From Salmonella enterica subsp. arizonae (GTDB lineage Bacteria; Pseudomonadota; Gammaproteobacteria; Enterobacterales; Enterobacteriaceae), in NCBI RefSeq assembly GCF_008692845.1, contig NZ_VXJW01000004.1:62001-126000 (forward strand): a DNA stretch of 64,000 nucleotides. The letters run 5' to 3'. Shown here one piece after another: positions 21,094 through 28,840 of this stretch; the stretch's first letter is position 1, and the number at the start of each line of letters is the position of its first letter. The notes under the pieces were generated by a model. It searched no databases. It had not been told where the DNA came from and worked only from the letters and a program-made list of their open reading frames with translations. The position numbers and the translations under genes are program-made.

Positions 21094-21801
21094 GTGGTAA
21101 TTGGACCTTTTATTAACGCTGGCGCAATCTTATTCGGCGGCGTTTTTGGCGCGCTGTTAAGCCAGCGTCTGCCAGAACGGATTCGCGTCTCAATGACGTC
21201 TATTTTTGGCTTATGCTCTTTAGGAATTGGTACTCTGTTGGTTATGAAGTGCGCTAATCTTCCGGTGATGGTGCTGGCGACGCTGGTCGGCGCGCTTATC
21301 GGCGAATTCTGTTTGCTGGAAAAAGGCATTAATGGCGCAGTAGCGAAAATCCAACAATTATTTATGATATCAGGCAATAAGCCGACACATGATTCATTTA
21401 TTCAAAGTTATGTTGCCATCATTGTACTGTTTTGCGCCAGCGGCACCGGTATTTTCGGCGCGATGCATGAAGGAATGACCGGCGATCCGAACATTTTAAT
21501 CGCTAAATCCTTTCTGGATTTTTTCACCGCCATTATTTTTGCCTGTTCGCTTGGCATTGCCGTTTCCGCGATTTGCGCGCCGATGCTGATTATCCAGTTA
21601 GCGCTTGCCGCCTGCGCCACCCTCATTCTTCCGCTGACCACGCCGGCAATGATGGGCGACTTTAGCGCAGTGGGCGGATTGTTGCTGCTGGCAACTGGCT
21701 TGCGTGTATGCGGGATCAAAATGTTTCCAGTGGTGAATATGCTCCCAGCCCTATTGCTGGCGATACCGATTTCCGCCGCATGGGGAATGCTTTTTGCCTG
21801 A
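21094..21801 (+). CDS. yqgA: YqgA, DUF554 inner-membrane protein
   Basis: YqgA is a 235-aa membrane protein of the DUF554 family with about seven hydrophobic segments; its function is unknown and transport has been suggested. It starts with GTG at 21094, preceded by ACGGGAGCTC. The N-terminal MVIGPFINAGAILFGGVFGALL segment is the family hallmark. It is the last backbone gene before pheV. Confidence 0.93.
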   Translation: MVIGPFINAGAILFGGVFGALLSQRLPERIRVSMTSIFGLCSLGIGTLLVMKCANLPVMVLATLVGALIGEFCLLEKGINGAVAKIQQLFMISGNKPTHDSFIQSYVAIIVLFCASGTGIFGAMHEGMTGDPNILIAKSFLDFFTAIIFACSLGIAVSAICAPMLIIQLALAACATLILPLTTPAMMGDFSAVGGLLLLATGLRVCGIKMFPVVNMLPALLLAIPISAAWGMLFA

Positions 21802-21867
21802 TTCTGCGTGCAATTGTAACAAAGTGGTGATAGTTTGTGCAGCCTGCGTTGATTTGAAGAAATTTCG

Positions 21868-21896
21868 TTGACGAAACGAGGCTATTACGGTTTAAT
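21868..21896 (+). promoter_or_regulatory. pheV promoter
   Basis: A -35 hexamer TTGACG (21868-21873) and a -10 hexamer TTTAAT (21891-21896) are separated by exactly 17 bases. The following GCGCCCCG is a GC-rich discriminator of the kind found at stringently controlled stable-RNA promoters. The tRNA starts 10 bases after the -10 element. Confidence 0.85.
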
Positions 21897-21906
21897 GCGC
21901 CCCGTT

Positions 21907-21982
21907 GCCCGGATAGCTCAGTCGGTAGAGCAGGGGATTGAAAATCCCCGTGTCCTTGGTTCGATTCCGAGTCCGGGCACCA
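21907..21982 (+). tRNA. pheV: tRNA-Phe (GAA)
   Basis: The 76-base sequence folds as a cloverleaf. The acceptor arms are GCCCGGA and TCCGGGC, the anticodon stem is GGGGA/TCCCC with GAA at 21940-21942, and the T arm contains GGTTCGATTCC. CCA is encoded at the end. Its 3' half is the classic attachment site for P4-type integrases, and an integrase gene follows at 22144. Gene order after yqgA identifies this copy as pheV. Confidence 0.98.
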
Positions 21983-22143
21983 CCTTTCCTTTTTTATGCT
22001 TCCCTATGAATTCCTATGTGTATGAAATTCAATAAGTTAGCGTAAAAATCTTTCCGGATACGTTTTGATTTATCCCTACGTATCCGGAAAATTGTGGGTC
22101 AGATTGCGGGTCATTCAGTTCGATGAATGATGGAGACCCTCAC

Positions 22144-23405
22144 ATGGCCCTGAATGACAGTAAAATCCGCTCTGCAAAAACTCTCGATAAATCTTACAAG
22201 CTCACCGACTCGCAAGGTCTGTACCTGACGGTATCCACCAGCGGCGCAAAGCTGTGGTATTTCCGCTATCGCTTCGATGGCAAAGAAAACCGTCTTGCCT
22301 TTGGCGCTTACCCGCTGGTGACGCTGGCGGAAGCCCGTGAAAAGCGCGATGCGGCGCGTAAACTACTGGCATCCGGTATCTGCCCCTCTCAGCTTCGCAA
22401 AACGAACGACGCCAGCGTTGATGAATCCCGCACGTTTAAGTTTATCGCCACCGCGTGGCACACCAGTTGCCTTAAGCTCTGGTCGGAAGGTCACGCCGAT
22501 AAAATCCTCACCTGCCTGAAGCGCTATGTCTTTCCCGATATCGGCGCGATGGACATTGCGAAGATTGAAACCCGCCATCTGGCGCAGCTTGTTAAGGCTA
22601 TTGACGATAAGGGCGTGCATGACGTTGCCGGGCGGGAGCGTCAGCATCTGACCAAAATTATGCGTCACGCGGCGCAGCAGGGCGTGACTAAATATAATCC
22701 CGCTTACGATCTGGATGGTGTCGTAACCCCAACGGTGACCCAACACCACCCCGCCCTGCCCCTGAAACGCCTGCCGGAGCTGCTGGAGAAGATGGACGGT
22801 TACAAAGGTCGCCTGTTGACCCGTCTGGCGCTGGAGCTGAATCTGCATGTCTTTTTACGCTCCAGCGAGTTACGCCTCGCCCGCTGGGATGAGTTCAACC
22901 TGAAAGCCCGTATCTGGACGGTGCCAGCTAAACGGGAAGCGGTGAAGAACGTGCGCTTTTCCGAGCGTGGCGCAAAGATGAAGGATGAGCATCTGGTGCC
23001 ACTATCAGCGCAGGCGGTCACCCTGCTGGAGCAGATTAAGGACATCACCGGAGAGTCGGTATTTGTCTTTGCGGGGGCGCACTCGATGAACAAACCGATG
23101 ATCGAAAACACCATCAACAAGGCGCTGCGGGTGATTGGCTATGACACCAAGACCGAAGTCTGTGGGCATGGCTTCCGCACGATGGCCTGTAGCGCCCTGA
23201 ATGAGTCCGGGCTGTGGTCAAAGGACGCCATCGAGCGCCAGATGAGCCACAAGGAGCGCAACGGCGTGCGGGCGGCGTTGTACATAAGGCCGAACATCTG
23301 GAAGCCCGTATGGAGATGATGCAGTGGTGGTCGGATTATCTGGACGTGACCCGTGAAGGGTACGTTGCGCCGTATATTTATGCGCGGCGACATAAGGCGG
23401 CCTGA
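22144..23405 (+). pseudogene. P4-type tyrosine integrase, broken at the catalytic Tyr
   Basis: This is a tyrosine recombinase of the P4/DUF4102 type that would have inserted the island into pheV. The N-terminal DUF4102 region (MALNDSKIRSAKTLDKSYKLTD) and the catalytic core with Arg in LFLRSSELRLARWDEF-like context and the HGFRTMACSALNE box are intact. Between 23278 and 23279 one A has been lost. Restoring it turns ALYIRPN into AAYVHKAEH, the normal active-site context, and the frame then continues to the usual C-terminus ending RRHKAA at 23405. As it stands the frame ends early at 23319 with a changed tail. The ATG at 22144 is the family start. It is likely inactive unless a sequencing error is responsible. 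Confidence 0.88.
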
Positions 23406-23942
23406 GTCAACATAATTTGTTGATAGTGGAAAAGCAGCTCCTGACTGGATCCGGATCTGCTTTTTGCATTGAAAGGCTGTATCTTTATTTTTTCAGCTAT
23501 TAATCGGAAAGTGCCCCAAATTATTCCAGTAGAATAATTTCAGGTGAAAACCTGTCAATACCTCACTATCAATAGATAACTATCGAAAATTGCCCGCAAA
23601 TAATAACGTCTCAGGTAGCAGCCAGACAACCGGCACCAGAAACCGGTCCACTGGCTCGTCATTACTGCACTGCGCCAGTCACAGCCCTTTAAGCCCTCTG
23701 GCCTTTTCCGGTCCGGCGCTGTTACCCTTAGTCGCCCCTTACCCTTTCCGGCCTTTTCCTTTTACTGGCGCAATCATCAGTAAAATTGTCGTAGTGCTGC
23801 ACCAGAAGCCCGTTAACAGGCTAAACCATCCTTAGAGGCTGTTATTAAGAGGAAACCGTACAAAAAATTTCTACGTAGAAATTTTTTCGGTGGATAACAA
23901 TGGATAACCATCATATAGCAAGCTCAAGGCTATCAACCAGCC
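23406..23942. other. Intergenic stretch after the integrase
   Basis: I see no gene here. The stretch holds a perfect 26-base palindrome at 23862-23887 followed by two near copies of TGGATAAC. It also contains a pyrimidine-rich segment (23690-23770) with repeated CCTTTTCC and CCGGCC blocks. It separates the converging broken integrase genes. Confidence 0.5.
23862..23887. repeat. 26-bp perfect AT-rich palindrome
   Basis: The half AAAAAATTTCTAC is followed directly by its exact complement, centred on TACGTA. No spacer separates the arms. It could be a protein-binding operator or recombination site of the decayed element, or the stem of a weak hairpin. It lies between the converging integrase pseudogenes. 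Confidence 0.75.
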
Positions 23943-24604
23943 TCATCCCTTCGCCCGTAAACCTGCGCCACGATACCGTCCGTCGCCGTGGCCCAGATCC
24001 ATCGCCGTCATCGCCAGCGCCTCCTGTTCACTGAATCCCTGCGCCAGATAATAGCGAATAGCATCTGCGCCCAGGCGTAACGCAGCGAATGCGGTGAGTT
24101 CTGTCCCGTTAAGCCGAGTCGTTCCGCCTGTCTGCGCCAGAACTGCATCGCCTCTTTCAGCGTGGCCCGGTCAATCAGCCTGCCGTTGCGCTGTCCTGCA
24201 ATGCCGATCGCGTTATCCAGCGCCTGTTTCCATTTACTGAACGACTGTGGACACCGTACCGCCTCCTGCGAGCGCAGGCCCATCAGCCTTGCCAGCTCCA
24301 GCGCTGCCGCCAGCCCCGGATCTTTCAGGCGGGCGCTTTCCTGTACCGCCTGATACTTCCCGTCCGTAATTGCCCGGCGCGTACCGTTGCGCGATGCGCC
24401 GCTGATACCCACTGCCCGGTTGCTGATCCGGTCGCTGTCAGCCAGTTTCACGCGTCCGGCCTACCGCAGAACAACCCTTATCATCGCCATTTCATTTTGC
24501 AGGGTGCGTTTATCCATGCCCTGCGCCATGCGGTCACTGACCGTTTTATGTGCGCCGCCCGCCTGCTGCGCCAACCGCTTCATTTCCCGCTCCAGTATTC
24601 CCAT
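23943..24604 (-). pseudogene. Second integrase-like gene, with nonsense codon and frameshift
   Basis: Read leftward from an ATG at 24604 (preceded by AAAAGGGGAATAT), the frame gives MGILEREMKRLAQQAGGA and continues to IRVVLR, where TAG interrupts it before AGRVKLADSDRISNRAVG. A long open part follows with GLRSQEAVRCPQSF, resembling the box I arginine region of a tyrosine recombinase, and HSLRYAWAQ, resembling the His-x-x-Arg box. Near 24075 the frame shifts; in the next frame the sequence continues DAIRYYLAQGFSEQEAL and MTAMDLGHGDGRYRGAG, which looks like the family C-terminus. It resembles the integrase-domain proteins common in enterobacterial islands. Two independent lesions show decay. 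Confidence 0.75.
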
Positions 24605-25452
24605 ATATTCCCCTTTTCATGATTGCCGCAAACTCATCCAAAAAACCAACACTGATACAGCTTCCCCGGCGCGCAGGCCGATAGCCCCTGTTTTTTTGTC
24701 GGGGCTGCGAACGATACCTGAGCGCCGGGGCGGCAGCCGTTGAGGTGCGGCGGGGCGTCGGTGGTGCTCTCTGAGCAGCCGCCCGCTTGCGCGGGTTATC
24801 CCCCGGATCGTCCGGATCCGCCTCGGTATCGGTTCATGTTCTCCTTATGGGTCAAATGGCCTGAAAAGACGGTGTCAGAATCCAGACATGAGCTGGCGAA
24901 GTTGAATTGTCTGGTGCAGATCGAAAAGGCTGCGTGCGTCACTTTCCTGCTTTGCGCGGTTAAAGTGACGCACGGATCTGGTGCAGTATCTGAAACATTG
25001 CGCTTCTGGTGCTGCTTAACGGTCACGCGGCAACAAAGCCTGTCGGCAATGCAGGCCGCAGGCCGTCAGGTAAAGGGCGCTGAAGATGTCAGCAGATACA
25101 GGTTAGCCGGGAGAATTCCGGCGCGGTACAGAGTGAGCCAGCAGGCTGGCGCAGTAAAAGGAGATATCGTGTCAAAACCTGGGCCTCCGTCGCGATAATC
25201 TGCGACCCGGTGTTTGCAGAGGTCTGTACCGGTAAACGACTCAACCGTCCTGATAACAGGCGCTTCTTTCAGGTTGTGAAGCGTGGGAACCGTCCGCAGA
25301 CGGTGTGTTGCAGAGGGGAGACTATGCCTGTACTGCTGGCGAGGAAAGGAGAAACTGTTTTTACCCGCAAAAGGATTTTTTAATCACCTGTCGTTATAAA
25401 AAATGAGGGCGCTGTATGTGATAGCGCCCTCGTTCAGGTTACATAAAAAACA
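24605..25452. other. GC-rich intergenic stretch with no supported gene
   Basis: The stretch upstream of the second integrase gene holds a short hairpin around 24675-24705 (CCCCTG and CAGGGG-like arms around a T-run) and other GC-rich inverted sequence. A rightward open frame at 24740-25198 has no recognisable domain and an odd composition, so I do not call it. The first copy of an imperfect direct repeat lies at 25229-25376. Confidence 0.4.
25229..25376. repeat. Imperfect direct repeat, copy 1 (left of the toxin-antitoxin pair)
   Basis: This segment shares an identical 18-base core CAGGCGCTTCTTTCAGGT (25257-25274) with copy 2 at 26228-26245. The flanks are also alike: CCGGTAAA and CATCCTG/CGTCCTG before the core, and AAACTGTTTTT followed by CAAAGGATT or CAAAAGGATT at the end. 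The middle parts have diverged. Confidence 0.65.
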
Positions 25453-25785
25453 TCAGCTCAGAATAGCTTCCAGTCGGGCCAGCACTTCATTCACGACAGC
25501 GTCGGGTAGACGTTCCAGCCGCTTACCGTTCCGGGCACCCATATCAATGGTTCTGGGCTGGTCGCAGCGAATAACGCCCGTTGTTCTGGTTCCCGCGCCG
25601 TCCAGTGAGACGGCAAAACCGGCTGTGCGGGCGAAGTTTCCGCCGCTGGTGACGGGAACGACAACGGGCAGCCGGGTCAGCTTGTTAAACGATGCCTTCG
25701 ATACGATAAGTACCGGACGTTTTCCGCTTTGCTCGTGACCGGCAATCGGATCCAGCGAAACAAGCCAGATTTCCCCTCTGTCCAT
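25453..25785 (-). CDS. PemK/ChpB-type toxin of a type II toxin-antitoxin pair
   Basis: This 110-aa protein has the MazF/PemK fold signature MDRGEIWLVSLDPIAGHEQSGKRPVLIVS, which in this family forms the ribonuclease active site. Later conserved segments are PVVVPVTSGG and RCDQPRTIDM. Family members are sequence-specific mRNA endonucleases that stop growth when freed from antitoxin. Its ATG directly follows the antitoxin stop (TAAATG), so the pair is translationally coupled. The frame is intact and of normal length, in contrast to the decayed genes around it. Confidence 0.88.
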   Translation of the reverse strand: MDRGEIWLVSLDPIAGHEQSGKRPVLIVSKASFNKLTRLPVVVPVTSGGNFARTAGFAVSLDGAGTRTTGVIRCDQPRTIDMGARNGKRLERLPDAVVNEVLARLEAILS

Positions 25786-26043
25786 TTACAGGATCTCCCT
25801 GCCCACCGCTGGCGCATCAATCCATTCCCGATCCTCTTCGCTTATTTCGGCGTTTGGATCGCACTGCGCCAGCAGTTCCTCAAGCGAATAACAGGGCCGT
25901 TTCCGGGGTTCAATAATCAGGCAGCCATTATCAATGGTCATGCCCACTTCGCTGTCCGTCGACAGCGCCAGCGTTTTCAGCACAGCAGGAGGAACCGCCA
26001 GCATGACGGATCCGCCAACCTTTTTCAGGCGAGTGGTATACAT
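25786..26043 (-). CDS. AbrB-like antitoxin paired with PemK-type toxin
   Basis: This 85-aa protein begins MYTTRLKKVGGSVMLAVPPAVLKTL, the swapped-hairpin DNA-binding motif of AbrB/PemI/ChpS antitoxins, and ends in an acidic tail, CDPNAEISEEDREWID, of the type that binds the toxin. It precedes the toxin with no gap. The start at 26043 follows a GGAGGTACTCT-like ribosome-binding site; a longer in-frame extension upstream looks unrelated. Such antitoxins repress their own operon, and the AT-rich sequence upstream is the likely operator region. Confidence 0.88.
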   Translation of the reverse strand: MYTTRLKKVGGSVMLAVPPAVLKTLALSTDSEVGMTIDNGCLIIEPRKRPCYSLEELLAQCDPNAEISEEDREWIDAPAVGREIL

Positions 26044-26390
26044 AGAGTACCTCCGGATATTATATTTTAATATAACATCCACAGCAGACGATGCACAATT
26101 ATTCATCAGATCCATAGTGATTTCCTTAGCGTAAAAATGCGTGAAGAAAGCCTTAATCCATCGAAGGACAGATCCAGCAGTTTTCAAAGGCGGCATTGCC
26201 GGTAAAACGGCGACCATCCTGCTACATCAGGCGCTTCTTTCAGGTCATGAAGCCTTTCGTGCCGGCGGGAGCTTAGTTCGTGGTAAGAAGGCCGATAATA
26301 GAAAACTGTTTTTGCGGTTCAAAGGATTATGACGGATCGGATAAACAAAATGCGGCGCAGCTTCCGTATATGGTCTGCGCCGTAGGGACA
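26044..26390. other. Intergenic stretch upstream of the antitoxin gene
   Basis: This holds the antitoxin promoter region (with ATATTATATTTTAATATAAC near 26058-26078, which includes a short palindrome) and copy 2 of the imperfect direct repeat. I see no gene. Confidence 0.5.
26199..26328. repeat. Imperfect direct repeat, copy 2 (right of the toxin-antitoxin pair)
   Basis: This is the partner of the copy at 25229-25376, in the same orientation, with the identical 18-base core at 26228-26245. The two copies bracket the toxin-antitoxin pair, about 970 bases apart from core to core. Confidence 0.65.
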
Positions 26391-26596
26391 TCAGAGATAG
26401 TGTGAAGGCCAGATTTTTTCAGGCGCAACATCTAAGGCTTCAGCAATCAATCTTTCGCCTTTGGGCCAGCGGCGATTAAGGGCGTTTGCCAGCGTGGAGG
26501 ACGCCAGCCTTGAGTTGCGGGAAACGGCAGATAACGACGTTCCCTGCTTTTCAGCGCCGCGATAATGTCGGCGGGATGCCAGTCCTGTTGCATCAT
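26391..26596 (-). pseudogene. Ner/Nlp-like helix-turn-helix regulator, frameshifted
   Basis: Read leftward from 26596 the frame gives MMQQDWHPADIIAALK and then leaves the family pattern. Adding one A to the A-run after GCGCTG restores KQGTSLSAVSRNSRLAS, STLANALNRRWPKGERL and IAEALDVAPEKIWPSHYL, a complete winged-helix protein of the Ner/SfsB family that regulates phage-like and island genes. The lesion lies near 26555. Its start overlaps the upstream gene stop as ATGA. Confidence 0.8.
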
Positions 26597-26815
26597 GCTG
26601 TCACCCCGTCAATAAACTTCACCCCATCGGCGGTACGCAGCCAGCGCGGGGCTTTCATTTCTGCCGCGAAGTAGTTGATCAGGTCATACAACAGCCAGCT
26701 AAGGAATTTCTCCGTTTCCGAGGAAAATCCCTGCCCTGCCAGGGTCTGCGTCAGGGCAAGGCAGTAGTTACATAGCTCTGTACATTCTGGCCCAAACTGG
26801 GGGGAATTCAGCGCC
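26593..26815 (-). pseudogene. Unknown island gene, 5' end replaced by an IS110 fragment
   Basis: An 80-codon open frame runs from 26835 to 26593. Its first 10 or so codons lie, out of frame, inside sequence that encodes the start of an IS110-type transposase. Only the part from QFGPECTELCNYCLALTQTL onward, about 70 residues ending RTADGVKFIDGVTA, seems to belong to the original gene. I do not recognise the family. It is coupled to the Ner-like gene by an ATGA overlap. The truncated 5' end probably makes it a remnant. Confidence 0.55.
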
Positions 26816-26872
26816 AATATCAACGCCAGCAGCATGAGGATGGATAACAGACATTCGGGAGGATTTTTTCAT
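26807..26872 (-). mobile_element. IS110-family transposase N-terminal remnant
   Basis: Behind a strong AAGGAG sequence, a leftward ATG at 26872 opens MKKSSRMSVIHPHAAGVDIGAE, which is the N-terminus of IS110/IS1111 transposases including the first DEDD-motif Asp (VDIG). The homology stops about 26807 and the frame soon ends. The rest of the transposase is missing. The element left end may extend toward 27030. Confidence 0.65.
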
Positions 26873-27102
26873 GGAAATCTCCTTGCTCATTTTTCGATGA
26901 ACGAAGTAGGGGACGACGGAGAAATCACCTTCCTGAACGGGAACAAAGTCACCACTGTCGGATCCGCCACAGTCCCTGAACCATGTTTTTTTACGGGGTC
27001 ATACCACCAAAAGGCCGACGGCTGCTTCCTTCGCTAAATTAGCCTGCCAACTTTTCCGGGGAGTTTCTGAGACTCAGGACGGGGTTTCCCCCATGGACAG
27101 TT

Positions 27103-27429
27103 TTTTAATATTTCATTCTCCATTTCAATGCGTTGTAGCTTTTTCCTCAGCTCACGAATTTCGATTTGTTCTGGTGTCATCGGAGAGGCTTTTGGTGTTT
27201 TGCCCTGCCGCGCATCACGCAGTTGTTTGACCCATCTTGTCATTGTGGAAAGGCCGGCATCCATAGCTTTGGCGGCATCTGCCACCGTGTAGTTCTGGTC
27301 AACAACCAGTTGAGCGGATTTGCGTTTAAACTCTGCGCTGAAATTTCTTTTTTTCATTGGAGCACCTGTGTTGTTCTGAGGTGAGCATATCACCTCTGTT
27401 CAGGTGGCCAAATTCAGTGTGCCACTTAA
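27103..27429 (-). mobile_element. IS911 remnant with truncated orfA
   Basis: The leftward frame from 27357 encodes [20 protein letters not shown] through [11 protein letters not shown], closely matching OrfA of IS911 as I remember it, with its helix-turn-helix and leucine-zipper-like end. The homology stops at 27102, just where the programmed -1 frameshift and orfB should begin; a foreign tail of about 22 codons follows. The left terminal inverted repeat is recognisable as AAGTGGCACACTGAATTTGG, ending near 27429. No right end or orfB is present. Confidence 0.85.
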
Positions 27430-27502
27430 TTTCACCTCCAGTACATACTTTCCAATTAACGTCTGACTCGAATATAGTGATTTATCAAATCGAAAATTGA
27501 AA

Positions 27503-27547
27503 TATGTGTCATTCCTTATTATTTTAATCCCATTGGTATGACACATA
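27503..27547. terminator. Inverted repeat downstream of the RHS toxin-like gene
   Basis: Ten-base arms TATGTGTCAT (27503-27512) and ATGACACATA (27538-27547) flank a 25-base AT-rich loop, 15 bases beyond the toxin-like gene stop. It may end transcription of the RHS operon, although the stem is AT-rich. Confidence 0.4.
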
Positions 27548-27561
27548 ATTTATAGCTTTCC

Positions 27562-28785
27562 TTAAAGAGTGGGGACTTTAGGGAAAAATGAACGTCGATT
27601 AGGCTTATGCCCCCCTAAAAATAGTCGGCGGGGATCATACATACGATAGCCTGCTTTTATTTTATAATTGGCATATTCCAGCCTTTCAAGTCCTTGCGAC
27701 CGTGTAATATGGGTAGAATACGCATAAACTTCTCTGCCTGTGGCGTCCGCCAGAGCCTGAGCGGCGCCCCTTTTTGCATAGCAGCTAATCAGGTGAATAG
27801 GCTTGTTTCTTTTATCTGGATCCGCGAGATTAATGCCTAAATCATCTCGCATGGCCTCTACCAATTCTGCAGGTGTCAGAAGCATATATTTGAGATTTGC
27901 TTTAGACCGAGTATATTTTATTTCCGTACCAAAAAAGCGATGAACCGATAATTCTACTTCACCATAACTGACAAGCAGGCTCCCTTTTGACGTACCATGA
28001 AGTAACAAGGCTTCTTCACCTATATCCCTGAAGTTATCACTGTAACCATAGGTGCCTTTCAATCTGTAGCGGCCAGCCGAATCCATTTTTTTGGAAAATT
28101 CATAATACATTGGCTTACAACCGTAGGAATGTAAGGCTAATTGATTTTTATTGCCGGCAATCAGCTCATGTAAGCCTGACAGAAGTTTATACTGGTGCTG
28201 GAAGAGTTTTTTTGCTCCTGTCAGCGCATCCGGCAGACCAAGACCAAACGAAGCCCAGCCCAGCCTGGCCGCCATCTGGGGATCTTTGTTTGCCATAATT
28301 GCAGCGCTTAAGCCAGTAGAAACAGAAGCCAGGCGTTCAAGGTGTGTTTCCACTTTCCCTGCTATTCTTAATGCCTTGAGCATACCTTTGGCCATTGTAC
28401 CATCCAGAAGAATGCGCAGGCCGATACGCATACCAGCTCCCAAAAGCCATGTCAGGGGGCCATGCCCACTCGGATCGGTCTGGTTGACGGGGTCGCCATT
28501 ACAGTAAGCGTAGGCGTTAATCCCGCCCTCGCCGAACGGGCTTTCATTATCAGGACAGGTAAAACGGCGCAGAAAGGGGCTGTATGCGCGATAACCGTTC
28601 CCGAGGTGAGAAGCGCTGGTCAGCGGATCCTGCCGCTCGCCGTTAAAACCGGGTAGACTGCGGGACGCGCCGGTACGGGGGGTACAACCACCATAAGGAC
28701 CCCAACTGAACATTGTTACGGTATTACTTTGCAGCGACAGCAACGGACTGCCGTGCATATCAGTACCAGCTAATTGAAATGCCAT
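27562..28785 (-). CDS. RHS core protein with C-terminal toxin-like domain (unattached)
   Basis: This 407-aa protein begins MAFQLAGTDMHGSPLLSLQ, like the end of an RHS shell, and contains the RHS core at residues 61-108 (LGNGYRAYSPFLRRFTCPD then GGINAYAYCNGDPVNQTDPSG). In RHS and TcC proteins this core is followed by self-cleavage; the Asp residues at 98 and 104 are candidates for that step. Residues 109-407 form a variable domain. It has a helical part, then EEALLLHGTSKGSLLV (His263) and IHLISCYAKRGAAQALADATG (Cys335). The spacing and context recall caspase-like clan CD cysteine proteases, but this is inference. The ATG has its own AAGGGAG sequence, 55 bases after the shell gene stop. No immunity gene follows. 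Confidence 0.8.
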   Translation of the reverse strand: MAFQLAGTDMHGSPLLSLQSNTVTMFSWGPYGGCTPRTGASRSLPGFNGERQDPLTSASHLGNGYRAYSPFLRRFTCPDNESPFGEGGINAYAYCNGDPVNQTDPSGHGPLTWLLGAGMRIGLRILLDGTMAKGMLKALRIAGKVETHLERLASVSTGLSAAIMANKDPQMAARLGWASFGLGLPDALTGAKKLFQHQYKLLSGLHELIAGNKNQLALHSYGCKPMYYEFSKKMDSAGRYRLKGTYGYSDNFRDIGEEALLLHGTSKGSLLVSYGEVELSVHRFFGTEIKYTRSKANLKYMLLTPAELVEAMRDDLGINLADPDKRNKPIHLISCYAKRGAAQALADATGREVYAYSTHITRSQGLERLEYANYKIKAGYRMYDPRRLFLGGHKPNRRSFFPKVPTL

Positions 28786-28840
28786 TTTTTTTCTCCCTTA
28801 ACAGTACCGCTGACAAAACAGTACTGTTCTGTTTAATATA

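Noticed and set aside
24740..25198. 152-codon rightward frame upstream of the toxin-antitoxin pair
   Set aside because: The translation is rich in Arg, Pro and Cys with no domain I know. The region looks like structured non-coding sequence. It could hide a remnant, but I cannot support a gene.
28786..28840. The shell/core split as a simple frameshift or sequencing error
   Set aside because: The gap holds a stop, 55 bases of non-coding sequence with a small palindrome, and a well-placed ribosome-binding site before the second ATG. A one- or two-base error would not create this.
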